Shown: in pieces, positions 8,782 through 16,003 of the stretch
How positions within the stretch are numbered: the first letter of the stretch is position 1
How the letters are laid out: every line of letters starts with the position of its first letter
NCBI GenBank assembly: GCA_947471745.1
Contig: CANJKZ010000724.1
Location: forward strand, 2,311,001-2,375,000
Direction of reading: 5' to 3'
Origin: Closterium sp. Naga37s-1
Taxonomy: Eukaryota; Streptophyta; Zygnematophyceae; Desmidiales; Closteriaceae
DNA length: 64,000 nucleotides
Translations under genes and position numbers: made by a program
Notes under the pieces: model-generated
Told to the model about the DNA's origin: nothing
The model's database searches: none
Seen by the model: only the letters and a program-made list of their open reading frames with translations

Positions 8782-11451
8782 CTGCAGCTGCTGCTAGTGG
8801 TACAGCATATGCTGGTTCCCCTGGCTCGAACCAGGGTCAATACCACAGTCGCTACAACTCCACTTCAGCGGCTGCTTCTACCACTTTTGCTGCCGCCGCC
8901 ACTGCCACCGCTGCCGCCGCCACCGCCGGTGCTGCAGCTGTTGCGTCTGCGTCTCCTGGTGGTGGAATCAACGCTTCTGCTGTCGGCTCAAACCAGCCGA
9001 CCCACGCACACGTGGCGCCATCTTGGCGTGACACGTCACCTTCCCTGCCACGTCAGCAGAGCTCTTATCCGCAGCGGAAGCAACAGCTGGAGACTGGGGC
9101 CCAGCAGAATGGGTTTTGTGGGAACGGTTACCTGGGAGATGGGCAGGCAGGGGGGATTTCAAGGGAAAATGGATTGGGAGAGAGAGAGGTGCGAGGAGAA
9201 GAGGAGGGAGAAGAGGGACGGGGAGAAGGGGTGGGGGATATGGAGGAGGATGAGGAGGAGGTAGGCGGTAGAGTAGGGAGGAGGAGGGTTGGGTTAGGGA
9301 GACGGACAGGGGTGGTGAGAGGGCGTCGAGTAGTTTTAGATGATGAATGGGAGGGGGATGAGGAGGACGAGAGGCAGGGGGGAGGGCGAGCGAGAAGGGA
9401 GGAGAGGGGAGAACAGGGGGCGGAGAGGAGAGGAGGAGGGCATGAGGAGGTGGAGATGGAAGAGGAGGAGGAGGCTGTGTGGAGGCGTTGGGGTGATGGT
9501 GGAGTGTTGGGGAACCGTCCTCCTCGCCCTTCTCCCCCTACTGCTGCTGCTCCAACTTCCACTCCCCCTACTGCTGCCCGCACTGCTTCACCCCCTACTG
9601 CTGCGTCTGCTGCTGCTTCTGCTGCTCCCTCTGCTGTTGGTAGTGGGCGTGTGGGTGGTGCAGGGGAGGGGGTGAAACGAATGGAGGTTGTAGACCTGAC
9701 AGACGATGAGGATGCTGCCGATGCTGCTGTAGGGATGATGAACCAACCCTCACCAGCAGCACCTGCAGCAGCACCTGCAGCAGCACCTGCAGCAGCAGCA
9801 AAAGCAGCAGCAGCATTTTCAGCAGCACCACCACCATTGTCAGCAGCAACAATGCATGTGGGCGCAAGAGCGACAGTGTCAGCAGCAGCAGAACCAGCAG
9901 CAGAGGCAGCCGCAACAGGCGCAGCGGCATCAGCAGTGGGAGGAGGAGGAGGGGAAGTGTTTGGTTACTTGGCGGATGTTGCTGCGGGAGGGGAGGAAGA
10001 GGACAGAACAGGAGCAGAAGCAAGAGGAGGAGGGAGTGAGAGGGAGGGTGGCAAGCGGCTCACTGTGAAGGTATGCCGGCGGGTAGCGTAACCTTGGATA
10101 GGGCCGAGCCCTTTCGTTCCCATTCTTCTTCCTTACGGATGCTTGTTTGTGGTGGTGGTGGGGTGGTGCCTCAAGGTTGAGGGTGAGATTTCTGTTGTGC
10201 GGTTCCTTTGCTTCTCTCTGCTCGTCACTGTTGTGTTTCTTCCGGTTCTTTCTGTGTACTTCCATTTGCACCAAGTGCTGGGTGCAAGCTACTGCAACTG
10301 AGGCACCTGAAAAAGCCACCGCACCACACTGCACCACACTGCACCACACCACACGCCTCTCATCCGCCCGTCCTCCCTCCTGTGCCCTCTCCCCCCCCTT
10401 TCCCAGTGCGTGGTGGTGGGGGTGAAGGAGTTCAGCTATCGCACGCCCGGTGTGGTGCGCCTGGTGGTGTATGTCGATGATGGCTGCTCGCTCATGCCCG
10501 CTGCCGTGCACCCTGCTGTGAGTGCAGTGACTGTGATGTGAACCCTGCTGTGGACAATAAGTAGCTGCATTTTCTCTCGACTTTTAGTACACCGCACACA
10601 ACACATCCCACACGCAAAAATAAAAATGAAAATAACCCAATAAGTTTCCTCTTCCTCTGTGTTATTCTGACCACATCCCCCCTGTGTTATTCTGACCACA
10701 TCCCCCCTGTGTTATTCTGACCACATCCCCCCCGTGTCTTTCTGACCATGGCCCCCACCAGGAGATAGCGCGGCTGTTGCACATGGACGAGGCGGCTCTG
10801 CTCGCCATCACCCACGCGCCGTCCCTGCCACCTCCCTTCCGCTCCGCACTCATGCGCCTGCAAGCCTTCCTTGCGTCCTTCGAGGTGATTGCTTTGAGGT
10901 GATTCGAGGTGATTCCTGTGAGGGTCCAATGGGGTGATCTTGTTTGCCATCCAGCTGTCTCCCATGATAGTGTTTCCTTGCGGTACCGTATGTTCTGATG
11001 GGGTGAGTCTGAGTCTGCACTCTCATTGCTTTGTCTCGCCCTGCTCAACAGCATGCTGTCTTCCCTCCCAGTCGACTTTGAGCACTCGTGCCCAACTCAG
11101 TTGCTCCACTCGCCTGCTTTGACCCGCCTTGAAGCTCTCAACCCCAGGATTGTCGACTCGTGCTCCTCTCTATCTCTGCTCCCTCATTCTTCTCGCTTCC
11201 TTCTCTCTTCGGTGCATGCCTTTCATCCTCACTCTCTGCCTCAGGGGCTTATTGAAGTTGCCTATTCTCGGTCGCATCCCAACTCAGGCACCAACTCAGC
11301 AGGTGTCGGTGCCTCGAAGGGGGCAGTGGGGGAGGAGCAAAGCAGGACAAGGGAGTTGACGATATTCCACATGAGCACAGGCTGCAGAGGGATAGACCTC
11401 AGGCTGATTTCGGATAGAGTGGCTTCGGCGTGGGAGAGGTTTAAAAGTTGA
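4584..11451 (+). CDS. RMI1: RMI1, RecQ-mediated genome instability protein 1
   Basis: Seven exons: 4584-4931, 5529-5918, 7832-7986, 8600-10070, 10407-10517, 10762-10884, 11245-11451. Phases join throughout to give 934 residues. RMI1 is the OB-fold partner of topoisomerase 3-alpha and a RecQ helicase (BLM/Sgs1 type) in the complex that dissolves double Holliday junctions in the nucleus. Exon 1 has the N-terminal helical region; exons 2-3 carry the OB-fold signature RRCLKVQLTDGVQAVCGMEY, SPSMAPGCK, then VILRDVLVRRGLLLLLPELV and VLGGHVAHL. Exon 4 is a roughly 490-residue linker, Ala-, Glu- and Arg-rich, with VVDLTDDEDAAD, a possible SUMO-interacting-like motif. Exons 5-6 resemble the C-terminal OB fold of longer RMI1 proteins (FSYRTPGVVRLVVYVDDGCS). 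Oddities: OB-fold 1 is interrupted by a roughly 80-residue Gly-rich insert in exon 2; introns carry decoy copies and satellites; the last exon was duplicated downstream. The exact start of exon 7 and its tail are less certain than the OB-fold core. Confidence 0.9.
5199..5528 (+). repeat. Three upstream acceptor copies of RMI1 exon 2
   Basis: Tandem units begin after cag at 5199, 5311 and 5421, with the real exon at 5529, so the period is 108-112 bp. Each repeats the acceptor and the start VDEVVDISVPL. The two outer copies have a TAG in place of the Glu codon (GTTGACTAG); the third reads VDEVADISVPLRF. Each unit also carries a small hairpin of the type AGCGCA-TCTGAC-TGCGCT between copies. Confidence 0.93.
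5929..7420. repeat. 1.5-kb heptamer satellite (GCTCTCT/GCTCTCC) in RMI1 intron 2
   Basis: About 210 copies of a 7-bp unit alternating between GCTCTCT and GCTCTCC, with rare indels (for example near 6680 and 6969) and single changes (GCTCCCT). It starts 11 bases after the donor of exon 2 and lies inside the OB-fold-splitting intron. Long frames across it on both strands are artefacts: seven-base periodicity cycles through all three frames without a stop. Confidence 0.97.
8086..8295. repeat. Palindrome cluster between 40-bp direct repeats, RMI1 intron 3
   Basis: A perfect palindrome GACTTTTGAG-AATT-CTCAAAAGTC (8129-8152) is followed by three tandem copies of the same palindrome with 23-bp period (8171-8239). 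The cluster sits between two imperfect copies of a segment reading ggatg(g)ccccccgtgcctgtg...tatatggt (about 8086-8128 and 8256-8295). Confidence 0.92.
8448..8506. repeat. 11-bp tandem repeat (GCATGGTGGTA)
   Basis: Five near-identical copies in RMI1 intron 3, just before the pyrimidine-rich tract of exon 4. Confidence 0.85.
10659..10750. repeat. 25-bp repeat upstream of RMI1 exon 6
   Basis: Units beginning GTGTTATTCTGACCACATCC occur at 10659, 10684 and 10709, with a diverged fourth (GTGTCTTTCTGACCATGG) at 10734 running into the acceptor at 10761. It appears to be a tandem copy of the branch/acceptor end of the intron without exon sequence. Confidence 0.85.
10879..10915 (+). repeat. Micro-duplication of the RMI1 exon 6 donor
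   Basis: The exon end and donor TTCGAG|GTGATT is followed by TTTGAGGTGATT and TTCGAGGTGATT, giving three 5' splice-site copies within 37 bp. It is the smallest example in the window of donor-side boundary duplication. Confidence 0.8.
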
Positions 11452-12200
11452 TGCAAGAGCATGTACCATTGTGTTGGCTGATTTGTGTTGTGTTTTGCTA
11501 ATGGTGTATATCTCCCATCAGGCTGCTCTAGGCATTTCATTCATTCCTTTGAAGTGTTGTTGTTTTCCTCCCATTAGATGCCTGCACGGACCAATGCCAA
11601 TGTGACACGACCTAAGTTTGTGATAAGTTGGTCGCCAAGTCTGTGTCCTTCAGTGGTCGGCTCGGGTCGGGTCTCCCCTTTTCCGGGCCTTGAGAATGCC
11701 TTCCAATCTGCGTGGTTCAGTAGGGTTCCACACGTAGACAAACGGTTCACACTGCTCGCTTCGAATCGTAACGCACCAGACCGGACTGAACCTTGGCGAT
11801 TGAATTCAGCAGGAATGCGCGATTGTGCTGAATCTAGTTCAAAAGAGATCCTGCAAACCTGTCTGCTGCTCCCTCCCTGAAGATCACATTCATTCCGCCT
11901 CCCTCTTGCTTCCTTGACTTGTTGCCATTGAGGCCATGGTGCATCATATGCAAGCTCGTTTCACGCCGCACCGCAACGCACCCTCCACATTGCTCGTCGT
12001 CTCGCTCCCACCTGTCCTGCCCCGGCCGCTGCCGTAGCTGTACCATCTCGGAGTGTACATTGCTCCTTTGCACCTTTGCTCTCGCTCTCACCCTCAATTT
12101 CAACAAATTGCCTCGAGTCTTTCCTAGCAACAACCTAATCTCCTAGAAGTTGTGCGAGTCCTTCCAACAGCAACCTTCTACCGTCGTCGTGCACTCAAAG
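11452..12200. other. Intergenic, 5' flank of first F-box/LRR gene
   Basis: No coding exon supported. The last roughly 100 bp (tttcctagcaacaacctaat through ccttccaacagcaaccttct) are conserved upstream of all three tandem F-box/LRR copies and are therefore likely 5' leader or proximal promoter. Confidence 0.6.
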
Positions 12201-14222
12201 ATGGCGGCTTCCAATCCCCCACACGACCTGATTCAAACGACCACCGAAACTACTTCTACCATTAGTGACCCGTTCGAGAATTTCCCAGATGACCTTCTCG
12301 TCTTAATATTTCGCCACGCCATGCAAGCCCCACCCGCATTACCCGCCGCTCCTGCCGACAACCAGCAGGACCCTTCCACCACCGCATCGTCACCTTCTTC
12401 CGCCTCCCCCGCCGCCTCATCCGCCGCCTCTCCCGTCGCCTCCTCCGCCGCTGCCTCCGCCGTTTCCTCCGCCGCCTCCTCCGCCGCTTCCGCCGCCCTC
12501 TCCGCTGCCTTCTCCGCTGCCTCCGCCATCTCCTCCTCCCCACCCCCCGTCTGCCCGTTCTCCCTCGCGCTCGTGTCGTCGCGCTGGCTGCGCCTCGCGT
12601 ATCTCGCCGTGCCGTCCATCGACCTCACGCAGCGTCGCGCGATTCCCGCATCGGATCTCGCGCGTTCCGTCGCTCGGATGCCGAATCTCGCCTCGCTTTA
12701 CGTCGCCGTGGACCCTCCGGCTTCCCTCACCGACTCGCTTATAGCGACGATCGCGCGCGCGTGTCCCGCGCTTGCAAATCTGACCCTGTCGCCGTACGGT
12801 TCGTACACGTCACACGGCCTCGATACGATCTTTTCGCATTGCACGCGCCTGAAGAAACTCGATGTTCACTGTCCACGCACGGTCACCGCGTTTCCAGGAA
12901 GCATCGCGAGTATAACAGGGCTGGTTTCTCTTAGCATTTCGTCAGGCACCCTCTCGCAACTACCTGATGAGATCGGCGCGCTTCACGCTCTAGAATCCCT
13001 GTATTTAGAAACAGATAATCTCGAATCGCTGCCCGAAACTTTGGGCAGCCTCAGCAACCTACGGGACCTGGAGCTGGTGGAGTGCACTGCTTTATCCTCC
13101 CTGCCCAATACAGTTGGGCAACTGTTGAAATTATCTCATTTCTGTGCGATGGGGTGCGAGGATCTAGTCACTCTCCCCAAGTCATTCTGCCGGTGTTTTG
13201 CCCTAAACACCCTCGACCTAGCCCTGCCAAACATTTCGAGGCTGCCCGATAATTTCGGGCAGCTGCGCAGCCTACGCTCGCTAAACATTTGTTCCTGCCA
13301 TGCTCTTGAAACGCTACCCGCATCATTCACCCAGCTATCCTCCCTCCAGCTGTTAGACCTCAGCGAGTGTTTTTTTCAGCTGCCCGAAGACTTGGGAAAT
13401 TTGACCAATCTGAGAAGGCTGATGGTCAGTGATTGCAGTGAGCTCACTCGCCTGCCCGCCTCTCTGCCCCAGCTTTCCCTCCTCGAATGCCTGCGAATCA
13501 ATGGCTGTAGCCAGATTCGTTCCCTGCCCGAGAATACCGGGCAGCTTTCAGCCCTTGAAGCACTGTACCTGTGCAACCTGAGTGATCTGCAGAGTCTGCC
13601 CGAGTCCGTCGGGCAGCTGCAGAAGCTTCAGTCACTGAGGCTACACGGTTGTGACTCACTTCATTTGCTTCCTGAGTCCTTCCCACTGCTTCCCTCTCTG
13701 CACACTCTTGAAATCAGCAGCTGCGCCTCTCTCTCCTCTCTGTCCGAAAACTTCAGCGCCTTGCAGAATCTCCAACAGCTCAGCATCAGCTACTGCCCGA
13801 GAATTTCTCAGCTGCCCGCCAGCCTCACACGCTGCCCGTCCTTGCAGCGGCTCTTCATCCGCTGCTGCTCAGGCCTCACATGCCTGCCTGAAGCCATCGG
13901 TTCTACCCCACAGCTTGTCGAGCTTGATCTGGATAGCTGCAGGGGCGTTCGCACGCTGCCCTTCTCCCTTGCTCAGCTGTGCGTGCCACGCAATGGCTCG
14001 GTGGCACGGGTGAGGGTTGCCGGGTGCTGCCGGAAAGCGGATGTGGATTTGATTCTTCAGGACCTGGTGGATGAGGAGGGGTTGGAGGTGGTTGGGAGGG
14101 AACGGAGGGAAGTAGAAAGTGGTGAGGAAGAGGAGGAAGAGGAGGAGGAAGAGGGGGAGGATGAGGAGGAAGAGGAGGAAGAGGAGGAGGAAGAGGGGGA
14201 GGATGAGGAGGAAGAGGAGTAG
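12201..14222 (+). CDS. F-box-like/LRR protein, copy 1
   Basis: A single open frame of 673 residues, no intron. Start at 12201 (MAASNPPHD) is preferred over the in-frame ATG at 12150 because the other two tandem paralogues start at the equivalent Met and copy 2 has a stop just upstream. Order: F-box-like first helix DPFENFPDDLLVLIFRHAM (about residues 26-44); an Ala/Ser/Pro-rich insert of about 80 residues; the rest of the box, SLALVSSRWLRLAYLAV; then about 17 LRRs of the LPxxLxxLxxLxxLxLxxC type (about 190-600); a conserved CVPRNGSVARVRVAGCCRKADVD block; and a Glu-rich acidic tail from a GAGGAA repeat. F-box proteins usually recruit substrates to SCF ubiquitin ligases; that role is inferred here, since the box is split by the insert. 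The LRR type also resembles the LRR part of plant resistance proteins, but no TIR or NB-ARC domain is present. Confidence 0.82.
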   Translation: MAASNPPHDLIQTTTETTSTISDPFENFPDDLLVLIFRHAMQAPPALPAAPADNQQDPSTTASSPSSASPAASSAASPVASSAAASAVSSAASSAASAALSAAFSAASAISSSPPPVCPFSLALVSSRWLRLAYLAVPSIDLTQRRAIPASDLARSVARMPNLASLYVAVDPPASLTDSLIATIARACPALANLTLSPYGSYTSHGLDTIFSHCTRLKKLDVHCPRTVTAFPGSIASITGLVSLSISSGTLSQLPDEIGALHALESLYLETDNLESLPETLGSLSNLRDLELVECTALSSLPNTVGQLLKLSHFCAMGCEDLVTLPKSFCRCFALNTLDLALPNISRLPDNFGQLRSLRSLNICSCHALETLPASFTQLSSLQLLDLSECFFQLPEDLGNLTNLRRLMVSDCSELTRLPASLPQLSLLECLRINGCSQIRSLPENTGQLSALEALYLCNLSDLQSLPESVGQLQKLQSLRLHGCDSLHLLPESFPLLPSLHTLEISSCASLSSLSENFSALQNLQQLSISYCPRISQLPASLTRCPSLQRLFIRCCSGLTCLPEAIGSTPQLVELDLDSCRGVRTLPFSLAQLCVPRNGSVARVRVAGCCRKADVDLILQDLVDEEGLEVVGRERREVESGEEEEEEEEEEGEDEEEEEEEEEEEGEDEEEEE

Positions 14223-14416
14223 GAAGAGGGTTCAATCATCTTGTCTTTTTCTGGTCAGTCATAGTGGTGTTTCCTTGCGGCAAGTTCTGATGAGGTAATT
14301 ATGCACTCCCATTGCTTCGTCTCACCCTACTCAACAACAAAATGTACCATTAGAGTGTACCTAAATGATCAAGTTGACCCCACCCACTTACACCACTGAT
14401 CTGCTTTGGAATATAT

Positions 14417-14616
14417 ATTGCACTGCCTGCGTCAGCAGGCAGTGCAATCGAGTCAGCAAGCTGACCGCGGGCAAGAAAAAAACTACCGTAAAACCCACTC
14501 GGATGGCATGCCATCCGAGGGGGCCTCAACCCTAAAATATTAGGGTTGAGGCTCCCGAATGGCATGCCATAAGCCATGGGGTTTATTTTTTTTGCCCGCG
14601 GTCAGCTTGCTGACTC
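14417..14616. repeat. Nested foldback element in duplication copy 2
   Basis: Perfect 25-bp inverted arms at 14450-14474 and 14592-14616 (GAGTCAGCAAGCTGACCGCG and its complement). Inside lie a 22-bp perfect palindrome (14498-14519, core GGATGGCATGCCATCC) and an inverted pair GCCTCAACCCTA/TAGGGTTGAGGC (14523-14552). Just outside is a 14-bp-arm hairpin (14417-14448, ATTGCACTGCCTGC). Copy 1 of the segmental duplication has none of this, so it was inserted after duplication or lost from copy 1. No clear target-site duplication was found. Confidence 0.85.
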
Positions 14617-14799
14617 AGTCGGTAGCGCTACCGGGCGCTACCGACCGCTACCGGCTCTAGGAAGTGAAATGTATTGACCAATGACCACCCCTATGGCATT
14701 GCTACTCTTCCTCCTTTTCATCCCCTCTCCTTTACTCATCTCTCTTCCTCCTCTTCTCACTGTTACATGCCTGCCTCTCGTCCTCCCTGTCTGTCCCAG

Positions 14800-14966
14800 G
14801 GCCTTATACCGTACAATTCGGTTGTTGTCAGGCTCATTTCAAATCAGGCAACAGCAGCAGGGGAGTTACGGCGGAGGAGCAAAGCAGGACAAGGAAGCTG
14901 GTGGTGATATTCCCCATGGGCACAGGCTGCAGAGAGATAGACCTCGGGTTGATTTCAGATAGAGTG
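14800..14966 (+). pseudogene. Orphan copy of the RMI1 terminal exon
   Basis: Follows a cccag acceptor at 14799 and matches RMI1 exon 7 (11245-11451). The readable match is EEQSRTRKLVVIFPMGTGCR then EIDLGLISDRVAS against EEQSRTRELTIFHMSTGCRG then IDLRLISDRVAS. In the phase of RMI1 it is frameshifted and stops at 14907. It is stranded between F-box/LRR copies 1 and 2 and has no upstream RMI1 exons, so it is a duplication relic. Confidence 0.85.
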
Positions 14967-15175
14967 GCTTCTTCTAGTCAGTTGTCCCTTTTTCAGAGGC
15001 TTGATGCCTGCCCTCCTAGCTGCCTGCTCGGTTGCTGGTGGTTAGTCTGGTTCAGTACGGTTTCACACTGTATTCAAACGGTTCTCGCTACGCACCAGAC
15101 TGAACTGCAGCGATAGAAGGCTGGAAATTCCACCTGCGCTGAAGAGATCTCTTCCTCTCGACAAGATCACATCAC

Positions 15176-15708
15176 GGGGCTGTTCGCCAGCACCTTTGAA
15201 GCCAATAACCACGAGAGAACGATGGGATCAGGAAGGTGGGTCTCGCCTTCCTGATCCCGTCAGTTAGGGTTCGTTAAGCTCCGTCAGCCTGGTCAGCCCG
15301 TAAAAATGCTGCCGAGCCTCTCCTATCGTCCAAACCAGAAACCAATGTGGGGGCCTGGCGAACGCCCCCATTTCGTTACCAAATCGAACTGCTCGACGGT
15401 TTATGGAAGCGGGGATGCAACTTCGTCCCCAGGCAAAATTCCCTCCCAAGCTATGCCATCACCATCCCCCCTTTTTCTAAGGACAGCGATGGCACAGCGA
15501 TTGCATTGCCTTTCAAAGCCCTTGGGGGGAAGGTGGGGATGGAGGTTCCCGATGCGGTTGCGTAATTTCGCTTTTCGGGAACAGAAGTTTCTTGAGTGGC
15601 ATTACGCCCAAACCTCGGAGGTGGGTTCCGCCTCCGTTTCCGGATGCGGTCGCGCTGCCGATGCCATCTTTTTCATTCAAAACTTCGATTTGCTGGCGAA
15701 CAGCACCC
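15176..15708. mobile_element. MITE-like insertion with 26-bp terminal inverted repeats
   Basis: The ends GGGGCTGTTCGCCAGCA (15176-15192) and TGCTGGCGAACAGCACCC (15691-15708) are inverted copies, and the match extends imperfectly to about 26 bp (GAAG/CTTC). The 533-bp interior has no transposase-like frame but holds hairpins, for example GGGATCAGGAAGG/CCTTCCTGATCCC at 15224-15236 and 15246-15258. Copy 1 of the segmental duplication has uninterrupted gatcacattc...cctcttgcttcc at about 11881-11912, whereas in copy 2 similar cacat sequence occurs on both sides of the insert. The target-site duplication is imperfect, so the superfamily is left open. Confidence 0.8.
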
Positions 15709-16003
15709 ACATTTTCCTTCAGCAGCCTCTTGCTTCATCACAGACAATCCTCGAGAGGACGTTTCACGCCGCACCGCACCATACCTTCCGCGGTGCTCGT
15801 CGTCTCCTATCGCCTCCCTCGCTCTCTCCTGCCCCGCCTTCACCGCTGCCGTACCATCTCTGAGCGTGCATAGCATTGCAACATTCACTCAGTAACGACT
15901 CCCACTCCGAGTAATCGCCTCAAACTTTTCCCAGCAACGACTTACTATTCTAGATTGAGCGACTCTTTCCAACAGCAGCCCTCTACGCGTCGTCCACTCA
16001 AAC

